DNA of 64,000 nucleotides, from assembly GCA_965214295.1 (NCBI GenBank), contig OZ243944.1, positions 1,550,001-1,614,000 of the forward strand, written 5' to 3'. The translations under genes and the position numbers were made by a program. The stretch is from JAJDUF01 sp965214295. Lineage in GTDB: Bacteria > Chloroflexota > UBA11872 > UBA12225 > JAJDUF01. Below are positions 56,469-64,000 of the stretch, piece by piece (positions within the stretch are counted from its first letter, which is position 1; every line of letters begins with the position of its first letter). The notes under the pieces are model-generated. The model was not told the origin of the DNA. It searched no databases and worked only from the letters and a program-made list of their open reading frames with translations.

Positions 56469-59400
56469 CTATCCGGCCGCGGCCGGCTCTGCTACACGCT
56501 CTCCCACCGTTGCACCAGGCTCGATGTCCGGGCAAACCTGTGCCTGACCGTGTGACCCGAGCAGCCGCTTCACTTCGTCCACGATCTGCGGATTCGCGTC
56601 CACCTCATGGGGCAGCGCCAAGGCCACCTGTGCCGCGCTCATCGTGATGGTCAGCCGCACGCGATCCAAGCCCGGATGGCGCTCGAGCAAGGTGCCCAGA
56701 TCGTCTAGCCGCTGTACGTCATCCGCGTCGCTCGCGGTGCGCCGCAGCACGATATCGAGCCGCTGCGGAGTCAGCGCATGGGCGATTCCATTGTATCCAT
56801 TGTGCCCGTTTGCGCTGGCGCTAGGTTGGACGGCCGGCGGCTGGCTTTGCTCCAATTCGCCAGCGACCTCGCTGGGCCGCGGGTGTACCGACTGCTCCTG
56901 TGCCACCGACCGCTCCTCTACCACCGGCTGCTCGCGCGGCGCCGACTGCTCGCGCGACGCCGGTTGCTTGTGCGGTACCGGTTCCTCCTGCTCCTCGCCC
57001 GTGAACCAGGATGGCGGACCGTCCTGCGACTGGTCCGCCTTCGTGGCGACGGCTGCGCGAGGAGTGCTCGGCACGTCCGCGGCTGCCATCTCGACGGCCG
57101 CTTCCTCGCCGACCGTCACCGCATGGGCCAACTGGCTATGCCGTTCGCCGGACGGCGCTGCTTCCTCGCTCCCCTCGAACAGCTTTACCCGCTCGCAGAT
57201 GACCTGTACCTGCTCGGCCCGCACGTCCACGCGGCCGGCGACCAGCACCACGTTGTCTTCTTGCCACAGATCGCTCGTTTCGGTGAAGGTGCGCGGAAAC
57301 ACGACGACCTCGATATTGCTCGCCAGGTCTTCCACCTGGACTGCCGCCATGATATCGCCCTTGCGCGTCGGAATCCGCCGGACTGAGGCCACCGCTCCGC
57401 CAATCCGCACATTCTGGTCGGCAAGCTCTTCGTTCAGCTCTCCCAACGAGTGGGTACTGGCCGCTTCGAGACTCTTAGCGATGCTCGCCAGCGGATGCTC
57501 GGAGACGTAGAAGCCGAGCATTTCCCTCTCCCAGTCGAGGCGCTGCTTGCGTTCGGCCGGCGCAGTCTCCGGCAGCGCAAAGCCCATCACGTCGGCCGCG
57601 GAGTCCGCCGCCTCGGCAAACTGGTCGAGCAGCGAGAGCTGTCCGGCTTGCCGGGCGCGTTGCTCGGTCTGGGCCAGGCCCAACGCGCTGTTCAGCCCCT
57701 CCAGGAGTGCGGCTCGCTCGCCGAGATCGTCGAGTGCGCCGGCTTTAATCGTGCTTTCCAGCGCGCGGCGATTGAGCTGCCGCAAGTCCACCCGTCGGCA
57801 CAGATCGGCGAGGTCCGTGAACGGATCACCTTCCTCGCGGGCCTGGACGAGGTTGCGGATCGCGGCGCTACCGAGATTCTTGATCGCCGCCAGCCCGAAC
57901 CGGATCGCCGCCCCATGGGTACTATCTGGAGCGTCGGCGATCTGGAAAGCCAATCCGCTGTGGTTCACGCTCGGCGGCAGCAGCGGTACGTCCAGACGCC
58001 GGCACTCGGCCGCGGCCTCGGCAACTTTCGTCGCGTCACCGGCGGCAGCCGTCAACACCGCCGCCAGGTATTCCACCGGGTAGTTGGCCTTCAAGTAGGC
58101 GGTCTGATAGGCCACCACCGCATAGTAGGCGGCGTGCCCCTTGGGGAACCCATAGCCGGCGAACGGCTCGATCAACTGCCACAACTGCTCGGCAAACGCC
58201 CTGTCGTAGCCGCGCTGCACCGCCCGAGCAATGAACTTACCCTGCTGCTCGGCCATGAGCGCGGCGATCTTCTTGCCCATCGCTTTGCGTAGCACGTCGG
58301 CCTCGCCCCACGAGAACCCGGCGATCTCGCGGGCAATCTGGAGCACTTGATCCTGGTAGACGATGATCCCGTAGGTCTCCTCCAGCAGCGGCTTCAGGTC
58401 GGGATGCAGATAGTCAATCGGCTGGGTGCCGTTCTTCGCAGCCACAAAACCGGGGATGCTCTCCATCGGCCCCGGGCGGTAGAGAGCGACAATGGCGATC
58501 AGGTCGTTGATCTGATTGGGACGCAGTTGCTTGAGACACCGACGCATACCGCCGGACTCAAGCTGGAACACGGCCGTCGTCTCTCCCTGGGCCAGCATGT
58601 CGTAGGTCCGCCGCGCCCGTTCGTCGGCATAGTCCATCGGCAGCGCCTTGAGATCAAGCTCCTCGCCCCGGTGCTCACGCACGAACCGCACGGCACGGTC
58701 GAGGACGGTGAGGTTGGTGAGGCCGAGAAAGTCCATCTTCAGCAAGCCGACCTTTTCGATGATCCCGAAAGGCCACTGGGTAATGCTGCTCAGGCTCCCT
58801 TCCTTGTTGTCTTTCGTCGCTCGCTGCAACGGTACGTGCTCGATCAGCGGATCGGCAGAGATGACGACGGCCGCGGCGTGCGTCGAGGCGTTGCGCGGTG
58901 TGCCTTCCAGCTTCTCGGCCAGCTCGACCAGCTCTTTGACTTGCGGCTTCTCGTCCACGAGTGCCTGCACGTCGGCTACCTTGCGCGCCTCGGCCAAGTC
59001 CATCCCGAACGGAATCGCTTTGGCCACACGATCCACCTCGCCATAGCTTATTCCCAAGACCCGACCTACGTCCCGGACGGCCGCGCGCGCAGCCATCGTC
59101 CCGAAGGTGATGACTTGTGCGACGTGATCGTGACCGTACTTCTCGGTCACGTATCGGATGACCTCGCTGCGCCGGTCGTCGGCGAAGTCCATGTCAATGT
59201 CGGGCATCCCTAGCCGCTCGGCGTGCAGGAACCGCTCGAACATGATGTTGTACTTGAGCGGGTCAATGTTGGAGATGCCGAGGCAGTAGATGACGATACT
59301 GCCGGCCACCGACCCCCGCGGGTCGGCCAGGATGCCGCGCGCCCGGGCATAGCGGACGAAATCGGCGACGATCAGGAAGTAGAGCGCGTAACCGGTCTTG

Positions 59401-60389
59401 GCGATCACACCTAGCTCGTAGTTGAGCCGCTGGCGATGCTCCTCCGTGACCGTCTCGTAGCGTGTCGCCAACCCTTCCTCGCAAAGCTGCCGAAGGTATG
59501 TATCGGGCGTATGCTCGGCCGGGATGTCGAACTGGGGCAGCAGAATGCGGTCGAACTCCAGCTTGAGCCGGCAGCGCTCGGCGATAGCCACGGTGTTACG
59601 CAGCGCGTGCGGTAGCTCGCCAAATACATCGGCCATCTCCGCCGGCGAGCGCAGGTAGAAGTTCGGCTTCTCCATCCGCATCCGCTTCTCGTCGCTGACG
59701 GTCGAGCCGGTCTGCACGCACAGCAGGATGTCGTGTGCCCGCGACTCCTCCGGCCGGACGTAGTGCGTATCGTTCGTGGCGACCACGTCCAGATCCAATT
59801 CGCGCGCCAGCGCGACGAGTTGGCGGTTGAGGGCCGCTTGCCCCTCAAGCCCTTGATCCTGTAGCTCGATGAAGTAGCGCTCCGAGCCGAGCAGGTCGCG
59901 GTACCATGCCGCGACCGATCGTGCCTGCTCCTCCTGGCCGGCGAGCAGCAGCTGCGACACCTCACTGGACATACACCCCGAGAGGCAGATCAACCCCTGG
60001 TGGTGCTGCGCGAGCAAATCCCGATCAATACGCGGCTTGTAATAGAAGCCGTCCAGGTGAGCACGGGAAGAGAGTGTGAGCAGATTGCGGTAGCCGGTTT
60101 CGTCCTGGGCCAGCAACGTGAGGTGGTAGTTCTTGTCGTCAACCTTTGGCTCGCGTTGATCCATCCGGCGCGGTGCGACGTAGGTTTCGCAGCCGATGAT
60201 CGGCTGAATGCCGGCCTCCTGCGCCGCAGTGTAGAAGTCCACGACACCGTGCAGCGTGCCATGATCGGTGAGCGCAAGCGCCGACATACCCAGCTCGCGT
60301 GTACGCTCGATCAGGGTATTGATGCGGGCCAGGCCATCGAGGATGGAGTATTCGGAGTGGACGTGGAGATGGACGAATTCCGAGGACAT
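56469..60389 (-). CDS. dnaE: DNA polymerase III alpha subunit
   Basis: The protein has 1306 residues from ATG 60389, preceded by GGAAGGGAG. A longer reading to 60560 lacks support. The domain order is PHP (HLHVHSEYSILDGLARIN, ALTDHGTLHGVVDFY), then the polymerase core with MPDIDMDFADDRRSEVI (two of the catalytic Asp). QVITFGTMAARAAVRDVGRVLG and ALYRPGPMESIPGFVAAKNG follow. The segment usually GPGRGS reads ADPRGSVAGSIVIYCLGIS. FPKGHAAYYAVVAYQTAYLKANYP and the OB-fold IRIGGAVASVRRIPTRKGDIMAAVQVED come next. A Glu/Gln/Ser/Pro linker of about 70 residues (around 1120-1190) precedes the C-terminal domain. It is the replicative polymerase, and the ABC operon follows it after 30 nt. Confidence 0.95.
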   Translation of the reverse strand: MSSEFVHLHVHSEYSILDGLARINTLIERTRELGMSALALTDHGTLHGVVDFYTAAQEAGIQPIIGCETYVAPRRMDQREPKVDDKNYHLTLLAQDETGYRNLLTLSSRAHLDGFYYKPRIDRDLLAQHHQGLICLSGCMSSEVSQLLLAGQEEQARSVAAWYRDLLGSERYFIELQDQGLEGQAALNRQLVALARELDLDVVATNDTHYVRPEESRAHDILLCVQTGSTVSDEKRMRMEKPNFYLRSPAEMADVFGELPHALRNTVAIAERCRLKLEFDRILLPQFDIPAEHTPDTYLRQLCEEGLATRYETVTEEHRQRLNYELGVIAKTGYALYFLIVADFVRYARARGILADPRGSVAGSIVIYCLGISNIDPLKYNIMFERFLHAERLGMPDIDMDFADDRRSEVIRYVTEKYGHDHVAQVITFGTMAARAAVRDVGRVLGISYGEVDRVAKAIPFGMDLAEARKVADVQALVDEKPQVKELVELAEKLEGTPRNASTHAAAVVISADPLIEHVPLQRATKDNKEGSLSSITQWPFGIIEKVGLLKMDFLGLTNLTVLDRAVRFVREHRGEELDLKALPMDYADERARRTYDMLAQGETTAVFQLESGGMRRCLKQLRPNQINDLIAIVALYRPGPMESIPGFVAAKNGTQPIDYLHPDLKPLLEETYGIIVYQDQVLQIAREIAGFSWGEADVLRKAMGKKIAALMAEQQGKFIARAVQRGYDRAFAEQLWQLIEPFAGYGFPKGHAAYYAVVAYQTAYLKANYPVEYLAAVLTAAAGDATKVAEAAAECRRLDVPLLPPSVNHSGLAFQIADAPDSTHGAAIRFGLAAIKNLGSAAIRNLVQAREEGDPFTDLADLCRRVDLRQLNRRALESTIKAGALDDLGERAALLEGLNSALGLAQTEQRARQAGQLSLLDQFAEAADSAADVMGFALPETAPAERKQRLDWEREMLGFYVSEHPLASIAKSLEAASTHSLGELNEELADQNVRIGGAVASVRRIPTRKGDIMAAVQVEDLASNIEVVVFPRTFTETSDLWQEDNVVLVAGRVDVRAEQVQVICERVKLFEGSEEAAPSGERHSQLAHAVTVGEEAAVEMAAADVPSTPRAAVATKADQSQDGPPSWFTGEEQEEPVPHKQPASREQSAPREQPVVEERSVAQEQSVHPRPSEVAGELEQSQPPAVQPSASANGHNGYNGIAHALTPQRLDIVLRRTASDADDVQRLDDLGTLLERHPGLDRVRLTITMSAAQVALALPHEVDANPQIVDEVKRLLGSHGQAQVCPDIEPGATVGERVAEPAAAG

Positions 60390-60757
60390 CGCGTGGCTCC
60401 CTTCCGAGTATGACGTATGGCTATGATTGGGAGCACAACGGCCGACCCAAGCCTGGAGCTGCACCGGCCAGTCGCGCTGTAACTCCTTAGTATAGTGGCG
60501 GCCGGGCAGCGGCCGCAGGCGTCGCCATAGTCCGCCGATAGCCCTCTTTGCCCGCCTCACCCTGCCCCGCCAGGATAGAGGTGTAGCAGGCTATCCCCCT
60601 ACCAGCACGCTTTCCGCCTGGGTTTTCGGTTTACCTACCCTTGTGAGGGGAGGCTGTCGGAGGCAGCCGGGAGTGAGGTGCGCCGTTGGGACCCGCAGCG
60701 TTACAATCGGGGTGAGCATCAGGGCCGCCGTGTGGTAGGCGGCCAAGGAGTGATGAG
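60390..60757. other. 368-base intergenic region upstream of dnaE
   Basis: The gap lies between divergent dnaE (minus) and a small membrane protein gene (plus). It holds an ACCTACCCTTGTGAGGGGAGG element with GGAGTGAGG tail near 60634-60678 and a CGGAGGCAGCCGG hairpin piece. Just before 60758 an AAGGAG lies seven bases before TTG. No gene was found; promoters of both neighbours should be here. Confidence 0.65.
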
Positions 60758-60982
60758 TTGGACTTCAGTTTTCTGCCGACCATCGTGATTGTTGCCGCCC
60801 TCTTACTTGTGGTTTCGTTCGTCATATCACGGGTCTTCCGGTCGGAGATGAAGTGCAACCGCTGTCAGGGTACCGGCGAGGTCAACGAGCATTGGCCCGA
60901 TCCCTCGGAACTGAGCGGCTTTCATCACGTCGAAGGGCCCTGCCCCAAGTGCAAGGGCCGCGGTAAGGTGCCGGTCAAGTAG
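60758..60982 (+). CDS. single-span protein with DnaJ-like zinc CxxCxGxG motifs
   Basis: The protein has 74 residues from TTG 60758, supported by AAGGAG seven bases before it; an out-of-frame ATG lies at 60753. A hydrophobic span (about residues 6-26) is followed by KCNRCQGTGEV and later PCPKCKGRGKV. These are two CxxCxGxG motifs like those binding zinc in the DnaJ cysteine-rich domain. A small membrane-anchored zinc-binding protein is likely. The family name is not known to me. It is divergent from dnaE. Confidence 0.7.
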   Translation: MDFSFLPTIVIVAALLLVVSFVISRVFRSEMKCNRCQGTGEVNEHWPDPSELSGFHHVEGPCPKCKGRGKVPVK

Positions 60983-61054
60983 CGCCCTTGCCCGGCGGAG
61001 GGCTGGCGGTCGGGCTGGAAGCGCCGGTGCCCGGAAGTGGGGCAGTAGTCGAGC

Positions 61055-61417
61055 ATGAGCCAAGCAATTGACGGCGAGTTGGGCCGTGCCCTCAAGGTAG
61101 CCGGGCTACCCTGGCGCCCGCGCCGCGGCGACCGCTGCATGGATCGGCTGGGTATCTACTGGATCGTGCTGGCCGACGGACCAGCCCAGGATGGCGGTGT
61201 CGAGGTCCACAACGGCGCGGTAATCGAACGGCGGCACGTGCTGGGCCTATGCTGGCTGCCCCGTCCCGATGACCTGTTGGCGGCGCTCCACCGCTACGGG
61301 CCGGTCACGCTCGCTGGTGCCGCCGGCCGTTGGACCTGCACCGTCGGCGCCACGACCGCGCCGGGTGGCTCGCCGGCCGACGCTGCGGGCAAAGCGCTGC
61401 TGGCGCTGCTTGCATAG
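61055..61417 (+). CDS. hypothetical protein
   Basis: The protein has 120 residues from ATG 61055, 72 bases after the preceding gene. It starts MSQAIDGELGRALKVAGLPWRPRRGDRCMDRLGIYWIVL, followed by IERRHVLGLCWLPRPDDLLAALHRYGPVTLAG. I recognise no domain. Mixed strand and helix composition and a low-complexity Ala/Gly-rich end (GSPADAAGKALLALLA) are seen. A hairpin (CCCCCTCTCC type) about 45 bases past the 3' end may contribute to termination. Confidence 0.6.
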   Translation: MSQAIDGELGRALKVAGLPWRPRRGDRCMDRLGIYWIVLADGPAQDGGVEVHNGAVIERRHVLGLCWLPRPDDLLAALHRYGPVTLAGAAGRWTCTVGATTAPGGSPADAAGKALLALLA

Positions 61418-61461
61418 CGTCCTGGAACGGCTACCGAGGCGCCTCGCGCTCGCCATTGAAC

Positions 61462-61501
61462 TCCCCCTCTCCACAAGTGGCAAGGGGGCCGGGGGGTGAG
61501 G
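61462..61501. repeat. CT/GA hairpin with GGGGGGTGAGG tail
   Basis: CTCCCCCTCTCCACAAGTGG is followed by CAAGGGGGCCGGGGGGTGAGG. The right arm has lost bases relative to other copies, so pairing is weaker. It lies between the hypothetical gene and the flippase gene. Confidence 0.65.
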
Positions 61502-61578
61502 TAGAGAAGCCGCTCCCTTCCTCAGTGAGGCCGGCCGGCCTCGGCACTCGTCATAGGAACCGGGTAAGCTATATCACC

Positions 61579-62988
61579 ATGTCGTCCCCACGTGCGCCGG
61601 ATACGACCTCGGCCCCCGCCGGCTGGCTGCTCCAAGCGAAGGACACGGTACGGCGGGCCGTCCGTGCCCGGTTCGCGCGCGACGTCGCCGCCCTGCAGGT
61701 ATCCAACACCGCGCAAAAGGCGCTGGCGGCGGTCTTCTGGTTCGTGCTCATCCGGTTGCTCAGTCCCGGAGAGTACGGCCAATACGTCATCGTCCTGGCC
61801 TTCTTCGGCACGATCAATCTACTCGGCTATCTTAATCTCGGACCGAGCCTCGTCACCCGTCTGGCCGAGGCGGCCGCCGCGCACGATCCCGTTGAGCTAC
61901 GCCGTATCATGGGCTATCTGCTCAAGATCAACGCGGCGTGGGCGCTGCCGGTGACGGCGCTCACCTGGCTTGTGGCGACACCGCTCGCCGTGTGGTGGTC
62001 TAGTGAGCCGCTGTACGGCGATTTGATGAGAACCCTGGCGCTGGGCGCGCCGCTGGCAGTGCTCTCGCTCGTGATGACGACCGCCCTGCAGAGCGTCAGC
62101 CGGATGCACGCCATCGCTCTGGTGGAAATCTGCGCCAAGACAACCCATACGCTCCTCGGCGTTGGCGCTATCTTGGCGGGACTAGGCTTATCAGGTCTGG
62201 TCGGCGCCATCGTCATCAGCCAGGCCGTCGGAGGCCTACTGGGGCTGCTGGCCTACCAGCGCATCCTACACCGCCACCATGCCTTTGCCTCCCTGCCGGC
62301 GGTGGTGGCAACGGCGATCACCGTGCCGTGGCGCGCCTACTTTCGCTTCAGCGCCCTGGCCCTCGTGGACAAGAACATCGCTGCGCTCTTCGAGCGGACG
62401 CCCTACCTCCTCCTCGACCGCTTCATGCCGCCGGAGCAAGCCGCCTTCTACGACGCCGCTCGCAAAGTGTTCGCGTTCCTCGCCGTCTTTCACGGCGCCG
62501 TCGCGCGTAAGCTGCGGGCCGCGCTGGGAGAGCGGAAGGGCCAAGCCGGTCTCAGCGCAGCGCGGACGGTCTTCTGGCGGGTGACGCTCCTGTGGACGCC
62601 GCTGGCCCTGGCGCTGGCAGCGGTCCTGACCCTCTGCTTGCCAATCTTCCGCCTGATCCTCAAGCCCGAGGTTTTCCCCTCGCTCACCCTGGTCATCATC
62701 TTTGCCCTGCACACCGGGCTGATGGCCCTGGGGGTGGGCTTTGGATCCGTCTTCCTCCTGACGGACCGTATCGGTCTCAATATCGCGATCAAGACGCCGA
62801 TCAATCTGGCCTTCCTGCCCCTCGGGGCGCTGCTGGTGATGCAATGGGGCGCCGAAGGGGCGGTACTCTATATGCTGACGGCCTACAGCGTCGGGTACGT
62901 GGCCTATCTCAGCCTCCTGGCCTCCAACTGGTTCTGGCAGACCAGCGCCCGGCCGCCTATCGCAGCCAATGAGCCGGTCAGCGCATGA
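61579..62988 (+). CDS. Wzx-like oligosaccharide flippase (polysaccharide biosynthesis membrane protein)
   Basis: The protein has 469 residues from ATG 61579. Twelve or more membrane spans are predicted. The N-terminal part AALQVSNTAQKALAAVFWFVLIRLLSPGEYGQYVIVLAFFGTINLLGYLNLGPSLVTRL matches the Wzx/MVF family opening. The central loop EIRNRLP is missing, but FSALALVDKNIAALFERTPYLLLDRFMPPEQAAFYDAARKVFAFLAVF is typical. It moves lipid-linked sugars across the membrane. It overlaps the next glycosyltransferase gene by ATGA, so the two are coupled. This is the start of a surface-polysaccharide cluster. Confidence 0.85.
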   Translation: MSSPRAPDTTSAPAGWLLQAKDTVRRAVRARFARDVAALQVSNTAQKALAAVFWFVLIRLLSPGEYGQYVIVLAFFGTINLLGYLNLGPSLVTRLAEAAAAHDPVELRRIMGYLLKINAAWALPVTALTWLVATPLAVWWSSEPLYGDLMRTLALGAPLAVLSLVMTTALQSVSRMHAIALVEICAKTTHTLLGVGAILAGLGLSGLVGAIVISQAVGGLLGLLAYQRILHRHHAFASLPAVVATAITVPWRAYFRFSALALVDKNIAALFERTPYLLLDRFMPPEQAAFYDAARKVFAFLAVFHGAVARKLRAALGERKGQAGLSAARTVFWRVTLLWTPLALALAAVLTLCLPIFRLILKPEVFPSLTLVIIFALHTGLMALGVGFGSVFLLTDRIGLNIAIKTPINLAFLPLGALLVMQWGAEGAVLYMLTAYSVGYVAYLSLLASNWFWQTSARPPIAANEPVSA

Positions 62989-64000
62989 ACGTGCTCCACG
63001 TCTCACCGCTGTTTTTCGGCGCGGACGGCGTTGTAGGGGGCGGCGAGCGCTATGCGCTGGAATTGGCGTTGGCGATGGCCCAGCATACGCCGACGCGGCT
63101 GTTCTCCTTCGCCCAGCGTCCGCGCCGCGAACGACGCGGTGCGCTGGAGATCACCGTGGCGCGTCCGCGGCACTACTTAGGCGGCAAGAACGTCAGCCCG
63201 CTCTCGCTGGCCTTTCTGCCGCACCTTCTCTGGGCCGACGTCATCCACTGCCATCAGGTGCATACCGTCCTGACCGATCTGTGTGTGCTCTTTGGCCGGG
63301 CCTTGGGCAAGCGGATCTTCCTCACCGACCATGCCGGCGGTGGCAAGAACTACGCACATCGCCTCCACACCGTCGAGCGGGCCACCGGCCTCTTACTCGT
63401 CTCGCGGCACAACGCCCGCGGGTTCCGCCGCTGGGCCGACAAGACCACCATTATCTACGGCGGCGTTGACCATCATCGCTTCCTGCCGGGGCACGCCGCG
63501 CGTGTACGCCGCGCGCTCTACGTCGGCCGGATCATCCCGTACAAAGCCATCCACCACTTGATCGAGAGCACGCGACCGACCACCGACGTCCGCATCATCG
63601 GAGCGGTCTACCACGAACGGTACGGCGAGTATCTGCGCCAACTGGCTGCCGGGCGCTCCGTCACGTTCCTACCGGCCCAGCCGCACGACGCCTTGCCCCA
63701 CGAATACCGGACCGCGCGTGTCTCGGTGCTTCCCTCAGTGGAGGTAGACCTGTACGGCAAGCGTTACCCCAAGTCCGAAATCCTAGGGCTGGTCCTCCTG
63801 GAAGCGATGGCTTGCGCCACGCCGGTCATCTGTTCGGCCATCGGGGGGATGCCCGAGCTAGTCGTAGACGGCGAGACCGGCTGTACCGTGCCGCCAGGCG
63901 ACCCGGCGGCGCTCGGCGCCCAGGTCGAGCGCCTCCTCGACGATCCGGCGCTCGCCGCGCGCCTCGGCCAACAGGCCCGCGCGCACGTGCTCGCGCACTT
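62985..64000 (+). CDS. glycosyltransferase family 4-like protein (3' end missing)
   Basis: The gene starts at ATG 62985, overlapping the flippase stop in an ATGA, and runs off the right edge, so 338 codons are seen. The GT-B fold begins MNVLHVSPLFFGADGVVGGGERYALELALAMAQ, and the donor domain is reached: ALYVGRIIPYKAIHHLIES, then the motif SEILGLVLLEAMACATPVICSAIGGMPELVVDGETGCTVPPGDPAALGAQVERLL. The conserved Glu pair is present. It presumably builds the glycan moved by the flippase. The C-terminus is outside the window. Confidence 0.9.
   Translation, partial: MNVLHVSPLFFGADGVVGGGERYALELALAMAQHTPTRLFSFAQRPRRERRGALEITVARPRHYLGGKNVSPLSLAFLPHLLWADVIHCHQVHTVLTDLCVLFGRALGKRIFLTDHAGGGKNYAHRLHTVERATGLLLVSRHNARGFRRWADKTTIIYGGVDHHRFLPGHAARVRRALYVGRIIPYKAIHHLIESTRPTTDVRIIGAVYHERYGEYLRQLAAGRSVTFLPAQPHDALPHEYRTARVSVLPSVEVDLYGKRYPKSEILGLVLLEAMACATPVICSAIGGMPELVVDGETGCTVPPGDPAALGAQVERLLDDPALAARLGQQARAHVLAH

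Overview
The window is GC-rich, densely coded bacterial chromosome. The gene content points to Chloroflexota: Uma2 and DUF559 nucleases, a RemA-like protein, PspA, NfeD with an SPFH protein, an ABC solute-binding protein whose linker is built of Val-Glu-Lys repeats, several enolase-superfamily enzymes and a phytanoyl-CoA dioxygenase. No rRNA or tRNA gene was seen, so the phylum call is inference. No phage, plasmid or CRISPR structure was found. One IS5-type insertion sequence is present.

Layout. 1-8.1 kb: 3' part of argC, a MoaB/MogA-like protein with a His-rich tail, RDD and CcmH membrane proteins, a pterin dehydratase, an enolase-superfamily enzyme, a metallopeptidase-like protein, a PilZ-like protein, and a possible RelE-type toxin behind a Panacea-like gene. 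8.3-21 kb: a DUF3604 protein, acyl-CoA type enzymes (two MaoC-like proteins, a PaaK-like ligase, an enoyl-CoA hydratase), nuclease-like small genes, a lone TIR-like protein, a ThDP enzyme and a GTPase. 21-34 kb: the IS element, a FAH-family hydrolase, an MFS transporter, LysM, two glycosyltransferases, PspA, a RemA-like regulator, a membrane-anchored propeller protein, an HD protein operon, creatininase and GNAT. 34-47 kb: a carbohydrate or sugar-acid module with a Tat/lipoprotein solute-binding protein, two related propeller proteins, a 2-hydroxyacid dehydrogenase/PhyH/SDR operon, a propeller/Gfo-Idh/enolase operon and a third enolase enzyme. 47-61 kb: DUF429, a CCA-adding type enzyme, SPFH/NfeD, an ABC-2 exporter operon and dnaE. 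61-64 kb: a flippase followed by a glycosyltransferase cut by the window edge.

How the genes fit together. The 34-47 kb block looks like uptake and oxidation/dehydration of uncommon sugars or sugar acids. The MaoC/PaaK/enoyl-CoA hydratase genes look like acyl-CoA metabolism. SPFH and NfeD form the usual membrane-quality pair, with PspA as an additional envelope-stress protein. The flippase and glycosyltransferase at the right edge start a surface-polysaccharide region.

The most striking non-coding feature is a large load of palindromic intergenic repeats in several families. Their stems differ between copies but stay base-paired within each copy. Some elements have matching terminal inverted repeats, some are nested in one another, and at least two reach into the 3' ends of genes. 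The 9.5 kb block from NfeD to dnaE is almost free of them. Other points of interest are a 75-nt tandem array of hairpins, the possible toxin-antitoxin pair, the orphan TIR-like gene, and a transposase whose third catalytic acidic residue appears to be replaced by Ala.
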